A stretch of DNA of 64,000 nucleotides, from the NCBI RefSeq assembly GCF_000023065.1, contig NC_012691.1:3166501-3230500 (forward strand), in the 5' to 3' direction. Under the pieces are notes generated by a model that was not told the DNA's origin, searched no databases, and was given only the letters and a program-made list of their open reading frames with translations. This document shows, one piece after another, positions 17,938-27,600 of this stretch; positions within the stretch are counted from its first letter, which is position 1; each line of letters opens with the position of its first letter. The DNA comes from Tolumonas auensis DSM 9187 (lineage in GTDB: Bacteria > Pseudomonadota > Gammaproteobacteria > Enterobacterales > Aeromonadaceae). A program made the translations under genes and the position numbers.

Positions 17938-18741
17938 TTATTGCTCCCCTTCTGTTTTTTCTGAGGATAAGAGTGCTTCCGGTGAAAAGCGTTGCGCATC
18001 TTCGGCTTTCAGCTTTCCACCGTGTAAAGGAATGTCATAGGTAATTTGCGCGCCATAGCGTTGCGGCGATTGCGGGTCATGCCGTGCTTTATCAAACACC
18101 CACAACCGGCTGCCCAGCGCAAATCCCTCTTTCAAATCGTGCGTCACCATGAAAATGGTTAAGCCCTGCTGTAACCACAGTTCACGGATCAGCTGATGCA
18201 TATCCGCGCGGATACCGGGATCCAGCGCCCCGAACGGTTCATCCAGCAGCAGAATGCGCGGCTTTTTCATCAGTGCCTGCGCAATCGCCAGCCGTTGTTG
18301 CATGCCGCCGGACAGTTCACTCGGATAACGCTGTAACGCATGACCTAAGCCCACCCGTTCCAGCATCGCTACCGCGCGCTCTTCCGCCTGCTTTTTTGCA
18401 GCACCGAACAACTTGCCCAGCCATCTGGATTGCGCGAACTCATCCGCCAGCAGCACATTGCCGAGTGCGGTTAAATGCGGAAACACCGAATACTTCTGGA
18501 ACACGATGCCGCGATGCTCGTCCGGTTCCTGCGGGATCGGTTTGCCATCCAGCAACAACTCGCCGCGCGACACACTCTCGGTGCCCAGCACCAGTTTCAG
18601 GAAGGTGCTTTTGCCACAACCGGATGCACCGACCACCGTGACAAACTCACCGGCATTGATGGAGACGTTGATGCGCTCCAGCACACACACATCGCCGTAT
18701 TCTTTCCAGACGTTTTTCGCCTGCAGGATTGGCATACTCAT
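17938..18741 (-). CDS. ABC transporter ATP-binding protein (guanidine/urea cluster)
   Basis: The product (267 aa) is a nitrate/sulfonate/taurine-type ABC ATPase. It shows Walker A GASGCGKST, Q-loop FQKYSVFPHL, signature LSGGMQQRLAIA, Walker B RILLLDEPFGALD and the switch histidine in VTHDL. It overlaps the permease stop by 4 bases (ATGA), showing coupled expression. It powers uptake of the substrate of this operon, which the riboswitch suggests is guanidine. Confidence 0.93.
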   Translation of the reverse strand: MSMPILQAKNVWKEYGDVCVLERINVSINAGEFVTVVGASGCGKSTFLKLVLGTESVSRGELLLDGKPIPQEPDEHRGIVFQKYSVFPHLTALGNVLLADEFAQSRWLGKLFGAAKKQAEERAVAMLERVGLGHALQRYPSELSGGMQQRLAIAQALMKKPRILLLDEPFGALDPGIRADMHQLIRELWLQQGLTIFMVTHDLKEGFALGSRLWVFDKARHDPQSPQRYGAQITYDIPLHGGKLKAEDAQRFSPEALLSSEKTEGEQ

Positions 18742-19568
18742 CCCTGTGCCTCCCCGTTACGACCGAAATACCAGGGGAACGCTTTCCGGGCCGTCACTTT
18801 TAATAACCAGTCCATCGCAAACGCCAGCAGCGTGATCCAGACCACATACGGCAGGATCACCGACATATCGAGGTAACGCCGCACCAGGAAAATCCGGTAG
18901 CCCAGCCCCTGCGTCGCGGCAATCGCCTCCGCTGCAATCAGGAACAGCCAGGCACTGCCGAGTGTCAGACGGACCGCCTCAAACAGACGCGGTAACACCT
19001 GCGGCAACATCATGCGCAGCAAAATCTGCCAGCTGGTCGCCCCCAGTGTCTGCGCCTTGATCAGTTGTTCTTCCGGCAGACTCAGTGTTTTTAACTGCAA
19101 ATCACGGATCAGGATCGGGCAGATGCCAATCACAATCAGCATCACCTTCGCCAGATCGCCGAGTCCGAATACAATGAACAGAATCGGCAGGATCGCCATC
19201 GGCGGGATCAACGACACAGTCGTGACCAGCGGTGAAAAAGGGATCCGGATCAGCGGAATGCCGCCATTCAGCAAGCCGACACTCAGCCCCAGCAGCGCAC
19301 TGATGCCGACCCCCATCAGCAGCAGACGCAGGCTGGACAGCGTATCGGCCCACAGCAGGTATTCCCCGGTACGACGGCTCGGCTCGAACGCCATTTTTGC
19401 AATCGAATCAAAGATCGCCGGAAAAGAAGGCAGCAGCTTGTCATTCGGGTTCACCGCCAGACGCGCTTCTGAATTCAGCAAATAAAGCACCAGCACAATC
19501 ACAAACGGCAGCAGTGCCAGTAACCAGCGACCTAAGCGATCCGGTTGTCGATTAATGAGTCGGGCCAT
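18738..19568 (-). CDS. ABC transporter permease (guanidine/urea cluster)
   Basis: The product (276 aa) is an inner-membrane permease of the SsuC/TauC type (BPD_transp_1) with about six helices; the coupling loop is around KAQTLGATSWQILLRMMLPQVLPRL. ATG 19568 follows AAGGAG. It lies between the binding protein (24 bp gap) and the ATPase (4-base overlap). Confidence 0.92.
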   Translation of the reverse strand: MARLINRQPDRLGRWLLALLPFVIVLVLYLLNSEARLAVNPNDKLLPSFPAIFDSIAKMAFEPSRRTGEYLLWADTLSSLRLLLMGVGISALLGLSVGLLNGGIPLIRIPFSPLVTTVSLIPPMAILPILFIVFGLGDLAKVMLIVIGICPILIRDLQLKTLSLPEEQLIKAQTLGATSWQILLRMMLPQVLPRLFEAVRLTLGSAWLFLIAAEAIAATQGLGYRIFLVRRYLDMSVILPYVVWITLLAFAMDWLLKVTARKAFPWYFGRNGEAQG

Positions 19569-19592
19569 CGCCTATCTCCTTAAAACCTGAGA

Positions 19593-20669
19593 TCACAGCT
19601 TGCCGTCGGCAGCCATCTGCATATAAGTCGGATCAAAACGCAGCTTCACGTTGTTGGCGTCACCGTAAATCCCGGTTGGCGTCTGCACCCCGACAAAACC
19701 GGCATTCGGTGCACTGTCACCTAACAGGCCGTGCTTGTAGGAAAACTCCGCTACCTGCTGCATGGTCAGCTTCAGATTCGGGCTCTGAGTCTGCGCCACC
19801 GCATCCGCTGGTTTATAGAACATGAACGTCGCTTTCAGCTGCGAGTCATAGTCCGCCAGATCCGTGCCGGCCGCTTTCGCCATCAGCGTGCGCGCCTCTT
19901 TGGCTTTGGCATCCGAACCCGACATCACACCCATGATTTCATACCAGGCACCGGTCAGCGCTTTACCCAACTCAGGGTGCGCTTTCAGCTTGTCGGTTTT
20001 CACCACCATCAAATCAAGAATTTCACCGGGGATCTGGCTGGAATCGAATACTTTGTTCGCATTCGGCTGTTTCATGATTTCAGATAACAGCGGGTTCCAG
20101 GTCACTGTTGCAGTGACATCCGGTGTAGTAAAAGCGGAAACCAGATCGGCATCCGAGGTATTCACGACCGTCACATCCTTCTCGCTCAGCCCCTGCGTTT
20201 CCAGCGCACGCGCCAGCAGATAATGCGACACACTCAGTTCAACCAGATTCACCGACTGACCCTGAATATCTTTCAGTGAGGTTTTGTCTTTCAGTACGAT
20301 ACCGTCATTGCCGTTGGAATAATCACCCACGATCAGCGCGGTAGAATCAACGCCACCGGCCGCCGGGATCGTCAGCGCATCCATGTTGGTCATCACGCAA
20401 CCATCAAAGCCACCCGCGGTATATTGGTTGATCGATTCGACGTAGTCGTTGACCTGTACGACATCAATCTCAATGTCGTATTTATCCGCCCATTTTTTGA
20501 CAATACCGCTTTGCGCCGCATAGTCCCAGGGCATCCAGCCGGCATAAATCGTCCAGGCAACTTTGAATTTTTCTTTCGCAAACGCAGGAACAGAACCGAA
20601 TAAAAAGACCGGCAACAGGCCAACACACAGCCATTTGCGGAATGACGAGCCAAATGAAGATTTTTTCAT
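19593..20669 (-). CDS. periplasmic substrate-binding protein of urea-carboxylase-associated ABC transporter
   Basis: The product (358 aa) is a NMT1/SsuA-like periplasmic binding protein matching the urea-carboxylase-region family by its WTIYAGWMPWDYAAQSGIVKKWADKY start and ATVTWNPLLSEI segment. A signal peptide runs to about residue 31 (VPAFA-KEK). It is the first gene of the operon, 60 bp downstream of the guanidine-I riboswitch, with ribosome site GGGAGGG (20680-20674). By position it delivers guanidine or a close analogue; older annotation calls it a urea binder. Confidence 0.92.
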   Translation of the reverse strand: MKKSSFGSSFRKWLCVGLLPVFLFGSVPAFAKEKFKVAWTIYAGWMPWDYAAQSGIVKKWADKYDIEIDVVQVNDYVESINQYTAGGFDGCVMTNMDALTIPAAGGVDSTALIVGDYSNGNDGIVLKDKTSLKDIQGQSVNLVELSVSHYLLARALETQGLSEKDVTVVNTSDADLVSAFTTPDVTATVTWNPLLSEIMKQPNANKVFDSSQIPGEILDLMVVKTDKLKAHPELGKALTGAWYEIMGVMSGSDAKAKEARTLMAKAAGTDLADYDSQLKATFMFYKPADAVAQTQSPNLKLTMQQVAEFSYKHGLLGDSAPNAGFVGVQTPTGIYGDANNVKLRFDPTYMQMAADGKL

Positions 20670-20721
20670 GTTTCCCTCCCTGGGAGCACGTTGGTCAAAT
20701 ACGAGAGATCATGGCTGTGCG

Positions 20722-20832
20722 CCGCTGTCTCCCGGGTTTTTGTCCCGCCGTGTAACCTTCAGGAAGGTCGATAACTCTCGGACCAGTCACTTAAGCATTG
20801 TTTGCCAAGCCGGAACCCTAGTCATCCATTAA
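20722..20832 (-). promoter_or_regulatory. guanidine-I (ykkC) riboswitch
   Basis: Read on the minus strand, the leader contains the hallmark ykkC motifs in order: CTAGGGTTCCG (20821-20811), ACTGGTCCGAGAG, ACACGGCGGGA and AAAACCCGGGAGA (ending at 20728). These are the conserved guanidinium-binding core of the guanidine-I class. It lies between the sigma-54 promoter and the first gene of the operon. In this class ligand binding normally raises expression. The CTCCC segment at 20686-20682 can pair either with GGGAG of the aptamer end or with the ribosome site, suggesting control of translation initiation. Confidence 0.97.
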
Positions 20833-20899
20833 CAAGTTGTGGCACAGAAGTCAGCGCAAACACGCCATCATCATCAAGTGCGGTATTCGGTTAACAATG

Positions 20900-20917
20900 A
20901 TGCAAGTCATGCGCCAA
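20900..20917 (-). promoter_or_regulatory. sigma-54 (RpoN) promoter of guanidine operon
   Basis: TTGGCGCATGACTTGCAT on the minus strand has GG and GC separated by exactly 10 bases and matches the -24/-12 consensus TGGCAC-N5-TTGCA at all but one position. The predicted start near 20890 lies 60 bases before the riboswitch. A possible NtrC-like half site, GCACC-N5-TGGGC at 21009-21023, is upstream. Confidence 0.8.
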
Positions 20918-21143
20918 TTCCGGAAAATGATTTTTTCGACAAAAAACACCCAAACAAATCCCTTTTTGGATCATTACTGACAAAAGTAAGGATTAATTGA
21001 CCCGAATCGCACCAATTCTGGGCCCCAGAAAGGACCACCAGGCAAGCAAAGTCATACGGCAAAGAAAGATAGAACGATTATCGGCACAGGCATCGCTGAC
21101 CCGCTTCGCTCAGGGAATAGATGATGAAATTTTCCGGACGCCG
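20918..21143. other. upstream region of guanidine operon, no gene
   Basis: This stretch between the sigma-54 promoter and the tRNA repeat holds the possible NtrC half site (21009-21023) and is where activator sites are expected. The open frame 20997-21179 has no ribosome site, starts with TTG and runs into the tRNA terminator, so it is not taken as a gene. Confidence 0.5.
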
Positions 21144-21151
21144 GAAAAGCA

Positions 21152-21175
21152 AAAACCCCGCCGAAGCGGGGTTTT
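21152..21175 (-). terminator. terminator after tRNA-Pro copy 1
   Basis: The stem AAAACCCCGC / GCGGGGTTTT with loop CGAA is followed by a T-run on the minus strand, directly downstream of the tRNA. Confidence 0.92.
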
Positions 21176-21182
21176 CTGAAGA

Positions 21183-21259
<77 letters not shown>

Positions 21260-21432
21260 AATGCGTGCATTATGCCACCAACACTATAAAAGGGAAATCA
21301 AAGATAACGCCGTTCTGACTGATTGCTCAATTTGACACCAATTCGCGTGCATTTACCATTCAATGCACACTTTATTATCATATGATGACCATAGAATGCG
21401 GCAATTTATCCATCGCCACGGACGTGTGGCCG

Positions 21433-22125
21433 TTATTTGGTGCCGGTCAGAAACGTTGTATCCACCCAGGCCGAGGCCTCCTGTAATGAGGCAAAGACGC
21501 CCTCGGCAGTCGAAAAATCGTGGTGCGCAGACATGGGAGTCGGTACCGCCAGACACGCCACGCCCGCCGAAGCAGCCGCCCTGACACCAGATTCCGTATC
21601 TTCAAACGTCAGACATTCGGCCGGGGTAATCCCCAGTTGCGCCATGGCCAGCAGGTAACAATCCGGCGCCGGTTTGTTCCGGCTGATATCCTCCCCGGAC
21701 ACAATCACCGAAAAATAGTCATGCAAGGCATGCACCCGTAATGTCACATCCACATTGCGTCTGGCGGCCCCCGTCACAATTCCCAGCTTCAGATCATGGC
21801 CGGAAAAATGCGCCAGTATGTCCCGCACCGCCGGCATTAACGGAAACCCCGCACTCGCAACGACCGCCCGGGTGAGTGATTTTTTCGCATCCGAGATGAC
21901 ATTGTACGGCACCGGCAAAGCAAACCGCCTTACCATATCTTCGGCATTTAATGTGGTCGGCACACCCGCGTAATGCTCTTTATACTGCTCAACGGTTAAG
22001 CCAACCCCATAGGCCGCTAACACCTGCTGCCACATCTGAAAATGCAACGGCTCCGAATTCACCAGCGTGCCGTCAAAATCAAAGAAGATCGCCTTCAGCG
22101 GCTTACGTCCAGCCGATGTATTCAT
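21433..22125 (-). CDS. HAD-superfamily (IA) phosphatase
   Basis: The product (230 aa) is a soluble haloacid-dehalogenase hydrolase with a helical cap. The four motifs are present: IFFDFDGTLVNSEPLH (I), GIVTGA (II), the lysine in SRNKPAPDCY (III) and LTFEDTESGV (IV). It resembles sugar-phosphate phosphatases and beta-phosphoglucomutase-like proteins; the substrate cannot be read from sequence. It sits between two identical tRNA-Pro genes on the same strand, so it may be partly transcribed from the tRNA promoter by readthrough and was probably inserted or trapped by duplication. Confidence 0.92.
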   Translation of the reverse strand: MNTSAGRKPLKAIFFDFDGTLVNSEPLHFQMWQQVLAAYGVGLTVEQYKEHYAGVPTTLNAEDMVRRFALPVPYNVISDAKKSLTRAVVASAGFPLMPAVRDILAHFSGHDLKLGIVTGAARRNVDVTLRVHALHDYFSVIVSGEDISRNKPAPDCYLLAMAQLGITPAECLTFEDTESGVRAAASAGVACLAVPTPMSAHHDFSTAEGVFASLQEASAWVDTTFLTGTK

Positions 22126-22245
22126 GCACTCATATCTCCAGCGGGATTAATAAGATATAGCTAATTAAAGCATAGCTACGGAGAGTTTCGTCGTCTGAGA
22201 TGCGATAAAAATTGGAGAGGAAATATTTCAAAACGCAGAAAAGCA

Positions 22246-22269
22246 AAAACCCCGCCGAAGCGGGGTTTT
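22246..22269 (-). terminator. terminator of tRNA operon
   Basis: This is the same AAAACCCCGC / GCGGGGTTTT hairpin as at 21152-21175, directly after tRNA-Pro. Confidence 0.92.
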
Positions 22270-22276
22270 CTGAATG

Positions 22277-22353
<77 letters not shown>

Positions 22354-22377
22354 ATTTTGTAACTCTTTAGTAAAGAT

Positions 22378-22462
22378 TGGTGCGAAAGGAGGGACTCGAA
22401 CCCTCACACCCGAAGGCACTAACACCTGAAGCTAGCGCGTCTACCAATTCCGCCACCTTCGC
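22378..22462 (-). tRNA. leuT: tRNA-Leu(CAG)
   Basis: This 85-nt gene has a long variable arm and anticodon CAG within TAGCTTCAGGTGTTAG. The first half is nearly identical to E. coli tRNA-Leu1, and CCA is encoded. Confidence 0.97.
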
Positions 22463-22486
22463 ATCACTATTCTTTACTTTTAAATC

Positions 22487-22562
22487 TGGGGTGGCTAATG
22501 GGGCTCGAACCCACGACAACTGGAATCACAATCCAGGGCTCTACCAACTGAGCTATAGCCAC
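22487..22562 (-). tRNA. hisR: tRNA-His(GTG)
   Basis: This gene has acceptor GTGGCTA/TAGCCAC, anticodon GTG in GGATTGTGATTCC and encoded CCA. The extra G at -1 typical of tRNA-His is encoded at 22563. Confidence 0.97.
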
Positions 22563-22603
22563 CATTGCTATCTTGGAACTTCTCAGTTGAATCTATCAAC
22601 GCT

Positions 22604-22680
<77 letters not shown>

Positions 22681-22701
22681 CTTGTCCTCAAGACGGGGCG
22701 A

Positions 22702-22730
22702 ATATTAAGGTCTGATGAAAAACATGTCCA
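22702..22730 (-). promoter_or_regulatory. stable-RNA promoter of the tRNA operon
   Basis: A -35 TGGACA (22730-22725), 17-bp spacer and -10 TAATAT (22707-22702) are followed by a GC-rich discriminator (TCGCCCC), the pattern of stringently controlled tRNA promoters. Confidence 0.8.
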
Positions 22731-22858
22731 GCAATTTTAATAAAAAAATGTTCAGTTGCTGCAACTCTGTCCAATCCCCGCGCAATCCGGATATTTGTTG
22801 CTCAGTTTTCGGTCGGCAAAGCTTGATCTGACCGTAAATCAATTTACACTCAATTAAC

Positions 22859-22876
22859 TGAATGAACGTTCATTCA
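22859..22876. promoter_or_regulatory. palindromic TetR operator
   Basis: TGAATGAACGTTCATTCA is a perfect 18-bp palindrome of the type bound by TetR-family efflux repressors. It lies directly in front of the TetR gene, after a possible promoter TTGATC-N16-TACACT (22823-22850), so autoregulation and control of the RND operon are likely. Confidence 0.85.
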
Positions 22877-22894
22877 TTTTTTATGGGTGTGAAT

Positions 22895-23461
22895 ATGGCG
22901 CTGGAAAAACCTGAATTAATCATGGCTCATGCTGAGCAGTTATTTATTAGCCATGGCTTTCATGGCACCTCAATGCAGATGATTGCCAAGGCAGCCGGTA
23001 TCGCGGCAGGCACCGTCTATCTGCACTTCGCCAGCAAAGAGGGGCTTATCCGCACCATCTATCGCCGGGCCGTCACCGATATGCTGGGTTGTCTGCTGAA
23101 AGGTTATGACCCGGCGCTGGCACCTTTCGAACGGTATCGGAGTTTCTGGCTAAACGCGTATCACGAGCTGAAAGAAAAACAGAATCTGGTGCACTTTAAA
23201 GATCTCTATGAACGTTCGCCGTTTTATAACGAAGATGACCGCCTCTGGGCGGATGAACAATGGAAACCGGTAGAACAGTTCTATCAGGATGGCATTGAAA
23301 GCGGTCTTTTACGCAACATGCCGCCGTGTATGTTGGGCTATTTGAGCCTGGGTTCCGTATTAAGTATTTCACAAACTCAAAGGGTAACCCCTTTTGAGAT
23401 GACGCCGGAACTGGAAGAGCAACTGATCCGGGCCAGCTGGCGTGCCATTCTGGCGGAATGA
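22895..23461 (+). CDS. TetR-family transcriptional repressor of RND efflux operon
   Basis: The product (188 aa) has an N-terminal TetR helix-turn-helix (AEQLFISHGFHGTSMQMIAK, then GIAAGTVYLHFASKEGLIRT) and a ligand-binding C-terminal domain. Earlier in-frame ATGs at 22862 and 22883 exist, but the first lies inside the operator palindrome and the second has no ribosome site, so 22895 is preferred with modest support. It is followed 41 bp later by an efflux adaptor and pump on the same strand, the standard layout of an efflux repressor. Confidence 0.9.
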   Translation: MALEKPELIMAHAEQLFISHGFHGTSMQMIAKAAGIAAGTVYLHFASKEGLIRTIYRRAVTDMLGCLLKGYDPALAPFERYRSFWLNAYHELKEKQNLVHFKDLYERSPFYNEDDRLWADEQWKPVEQFYQDGIESGLLRNMPPCMLGYLSLGSVLSISQTQRVTPFEMTPELEEQLIRASWRAILAE

Positions 23462-23502
23462 TCCCTGCCGTCCCATCAGAAAACACAATAACGGAGAGCA
23501 GA

Positions 23503-24624
23503 ATGAAAAAGTGGATGGTCATTATGATACTGGTTGCGCTGTTGCTGTTCGGCAGTGTCATCGGTTTTAACTTCTATAACTTTGCCCAGAAGGGTAAAGA
23601 GATGGCCAGCAAGCCGGCACCGGTCTTTCCGGTAACGACGCTGACCGTGGAAGGCAGCGACTGGTCGCCAACACTGGAGGCGATTGGCTTTATTGAACCC
23701 AATCAGGGGCTGGATATCAGCACGCAGATTGCCGGCACCGTGGATAAGCTTTCTTTTGAATCGGGTGAGCAGGTGAAAAAAGGCACACTGCTGCTGTCAC
23801 TGAATACCGATGTCGAACGAGCCAATCTGAAGAGTTCGCAAGGCAAGCTGCCGGCAGCAAAGGCCAATTATGAACGCATGCGCAGCCTGTATACCAAAGG
23901 CGGAGTCTCCAAAGGCAATCTGGATGATGCGCAGGCCGAGTATCTGGCACTGCAAGGGCAGATTGATGCGCTGCAGGCCACGATTGATCGTATGACCATC
24001 CGCGCACCGTTCAATGGTCAGGTCGGTTTACGCAATGTGTTTCTGGGTCAGTATCTGAAAGCGGGCGATAACATCGTACGACTGGAAGACACCTCAGTGA
24101 TGAAGATCCGCTTTACGGTTGCGCAGACCGAACTGGCAAAAATCAAAGTCGGCCAGCAACTGGACATCATGGTCGATGCCTATCCGCAACGTCCGTTCAA
24201 AGGCACGATTGCCGCGATTGAACCGGCGGTAAAACAGCTCTCCGGTGTGATCGAAGTCCAGGCTGCGATCCCGAATGCGGAAGGGCTGCTGCGTTCCGGT
24301 ATGTACGCCAAAGTTCAGGTGCTGCTGCCGGTGATCCGAGAGCAGATCATTGTTCCTCAGACGGCCATTAACTTTACCCTCTACGGCCAGACCGTGTATG
24401 TCGTGGAACAGGGTAAAGACGCCAAGGGTCAGCCGGTGAACATCGCGAAACAGGTCGTCGTGAATGTCGGTGAACGTGAAGCGGAGGTCGCTCATGTACT
24501 GAGTGGTCTGAAAGCCGGTGACGTGGTGGTCACTTCCGGCCAAATCCGTTTATCCAACGGCAGTCAGGTCAAGGCAGTGGAAGATAACACACTGGCGAAA
24601 CCGGCTACTGTTCCTGCACTGTAA
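23503..24624 (+). CDS. RND efflux periplasmic adaptor subunit
   Basis: The product (373 aa) is a membrane-fusion protein of the HlyD/AcrA type. It has an N-terminal membrane anchor (about residues 4-27) without a lipobox, a lipoyl half motif near GFIEPNQGLDISTQIAGTVD, a coiled-coil hairpin (about 95-155) and beta-barrel segments (MTIRAPFNGQVGLRNVFLGQ). It bridges the inner-membrane pump to an outer-membrane channel. ATG 23503 follows CGGAGAG. The pump gene starts 11 bp downstream. No TolC-like gene is in the operon. Confidence 0.94.
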   Translation: MKKWMVIMILVALLLFGSVIGFNFYNFAQKGKEMASKPAPVFPVTTLTVEGSDWSPTLEAIGFIEPNQGLDISTQIAGTVDKLSFESGEQVKKGTLLLSLNTDVERANLKSSQGKLPAAKANYERMRSLYTKGGVSKGNLDDAQAEYLALQGQIDALQATIDRMTIRAPFNGQVGLRNVFLGQYLKAGDNIVRLEDTSVMKIRFTVAQTELAKIKVGQQLDIMVDAYPQRPFKGTIAAIEPAVKQLSGVIEVQAAIPNAEGLLRSGMYAKVQVLLPVIREQIIVPQTAINFTLYGQTVYVVEQGKDAKGQPVNIAKQVVVNVGEREAEVAHVLSGLKAGDVVVTSGQIRLSNGSQVKAVEDNTLAKPATVPAL

Positions 24625-24635
24625 CGGAGCCGAAT

Positions 24636-27600
24636 ATGCGTTTTACTGATCTCTTTATCAGGCGGCCCGTGTTGGCCGTGACTATCAGTCTGATGATGGT
24701 GTTATTCGGACTGGAAGCCTTGCGTGGCATGGCGATCCGCGAATATCCGAAAGTCACCAATACGGTGATCACGGTCACCACCAACTATTACGGTGCCAGT
24801 GCTGACGTTATTCAGGGCTTCATCTCCCAGCCGGTCGAACAGGCTATCGCGCAGGCGGAAAACATTGACTACATGACCTCGCGCAGTCAGCTGGGGCGTT
24901 CCACCATTACGGTGAATATGCGTCTGAATACCGATCCGAACGCGGCGCTGGCGGATGTACTGGCCAAGGTGAACTCGGTACGTTCACAGCTGCCGAGAGA
25001 AGCGGATGATCCGAGTATCACCTCCTCCACCGGTAGTAATACTTCCATCGTCTATATCGCGTTCTCCAGTGCCGAACTGAATTCATCCCAAATCACCGAT
25101 TATCTGGAACGGGTGATCAAACCGCAGCTGTTTACGGTTCCCGGTGTGGCTAAAGTTAACCTGTACGGCGGTACTCAGTTCGCGATGCGTGTCTGGTTAG
25201 ACCCGTTGAAAATGGGCGCGTATAACCTCTCATCAACGCAGGTATTGTCTGTGTTGCAGTCGAATAACTACCAATCCGCACCCGGTCAGGCGACCGGCTA
25301 TTTTGTGCTGTATAACGCCGAAGCGGATACGCAGGTTAACAGTACCGAACAACTGGAGGAGCTGGTCGTCGCCAGCCATGACGGCGCGGTGATCCGCTTG
25401 CGGGATATCGCGAAAGTCTCGCTGGAGAAAAACCACGACCAATATCGTGCGCTGGCAAATGGTAAAGAAGCCGTGATCGCGGCTGTCGACTCCGCTCCGT
25501 CGGCGAATCCGCTGGAAATTGCGGCCAATGTACGCAAGTTATTGCCGGATTTTGAGCGTAACCTGCCGAATACCATGAACATGAAACTGCTGTATGACTC
25601 GACGCAGGCGATCAACGAATCCATCCATGAAGTGCTGAAAACCATCGTAGAAGCGGCGGCGATCGTACTGGTGGTGATAGCGCTGTTCCTCGGCTCGATG
25701 CGCGCGGTGGTGATCCCGATTGTGACCATTCCATTGTCATTGATTGGTGTGGTCATGCTGATGCAGATGTTTGGCTTTTCCATCAACCTGATCACCCTGC
25801 TGGCCATGGTGCTGGCGATTGGTCTGGTGGTGGATGACGCTATCGTGGTGGTAGAAAACGTCGACCGGCACATCAAGGCCGGGGAGCCACCGTTCCGTGC
25901 CGCGATCATCGGGACACGCGAAATTGCCAGCCCGGTTATCACGATGACCATCACGCTGGCGGCGGTATATACCCCGATTGCACTGATGGGCGGCGTGACC
26001 GGTTCGATCTTCAAGGAGTTCGCGCTGACGCTGGCTGGCGCGGTATTTATCTCCGGGGTTATCGCACTGACACTGTCGCCGATGATGTGTTCGGTAATGT
26101 TAAAACCTCACATCAACCCGAACCGCTTTGAGCGCGGGGTAGAAAACACCCTGAACAGCATTACCTCCGGTTATAGCCGGATGCTGGATAAGGTGATGAC
26201 CCGCCGGCCAGTGATTATTATCTTTGGTATTATCGTGCTGGCCGTGATGCCGCTGCTGTTTAAACTGATCCCGGCCGAACTGGCACCCTCAGAAGACCGC
26301 GGTGCGTATCTGATGATGGCGAAGGCGCCGAATACGGCGAACCTCGACTACATACAGAACAATATGGCCGCGGCGGGTGAAACGCTGATGAAAGATCCGG
26401 CCATGTCGACCAATCTGGCGCTGGCGGGTATTCCGAACAATAACCAGGGGCTGGCGATTGCGATCCTGAAACCATGGAGTGAACGTGAGAAAGCACCGGT
26501 GATCGTGCAACGGACTAACGCTGCCCTGCAGGATATGCCGGGCGTGGCGATCAGTTCGTTCCAGTTCCCGGAACTGCCGGGCGCCGGCGGTGGTCTGCCG
26601 TTACAGCTGGTGATCACTACACCAAACGAGTTCCGCAGTCTGTTTGAAGTGGCCAGCGATGCGCTGGCAAAAATCAAAACCAACCGTCAGTTCGTGTATA
26701 CCGATCTGGATCTGGCCTTTGATTCGGCCACCATGCATATCGCGATCAACCGCGATAAAGCCGGTGCCTATGGTGTTTCGATGCTGGCTATTGCGGAGAC
26801 ACTGAGCACGCTGATGGGCGATGGCAACGTCAACCGGGTGTCACTGAATGGCCGCAGCTACGAAGTGATCCCGCAGGTGGAGCGTCAGTTCCGTCTCAAT
26901 CCGGAATCGATCAAACACTACTATGTGACCGCAGCAAACGGTCAGTCGATCCCGCTGAGTAATCTGGTCACGGTTGATCTGAAAAGCGAAATCCGCGCCC
27001 TGCCCCATTTCAACCAGCTGAACTCGGCCACGATCGGTATTGTGCCGATCATGCCGATGGGCGATGCGGTGACATGGCTGGAAGAGAATGTGGTCTCGGA
27101 ACTGCCACTGGGTTATCAGCATGATTATATGGGCGAAGCGCGTCAGTATGTGCAGGAAGGCAGTGCACTGATGTACACCTTCCTATTGGCACTGTGTGTG
27201 ATCTTCCTGGTGCTGGCCGCACAGTTTGAAAGCTGGCGCGACCCGCTGGTGATCATGATGTCGGTACCGCTGGCCATCAGCGGTGCATTGGTCGCGCTGG
27301 CGTGGGGGCTCTCGACCATGAACATCTACACCCAGGTGGGGATCATCACGCTGGTCGGGCTGATTAGTAAACACGGTATCCTGATCTGCGAAGTAGCCCG
27401 TGAACAGCAATTGCTGAAAGGCCTGAGCAAGATGGATGCGGTGAAGATCGCGGCCCGCGTGCGTCTGCGTCCGATCCTGATGACTACCGCGGCGATGGTG
27501 ACCGGTTTGTTACCACTGTTGGGGGCGATGGGCGCCGGGGCGCTCAGTCGTTTCAGTATCGGTATCGTGATCGTCGCCGGTCTGACCATCGGTACGTTCT

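Noticed and set aside
20997-21179. 60-codon frame upstream of the guanidine operon
   Set aside because: It has a TTG start, no ribosome site and reads through the tRNA-Pro terminator.
25298-26014. 238-codon open frame on the minus strand opposite the RND pump
   Set aside because: It lies wholly within a well-supported pump gene and has a low-complexity Thr/Ile/Ser composition typical of antisense frames.
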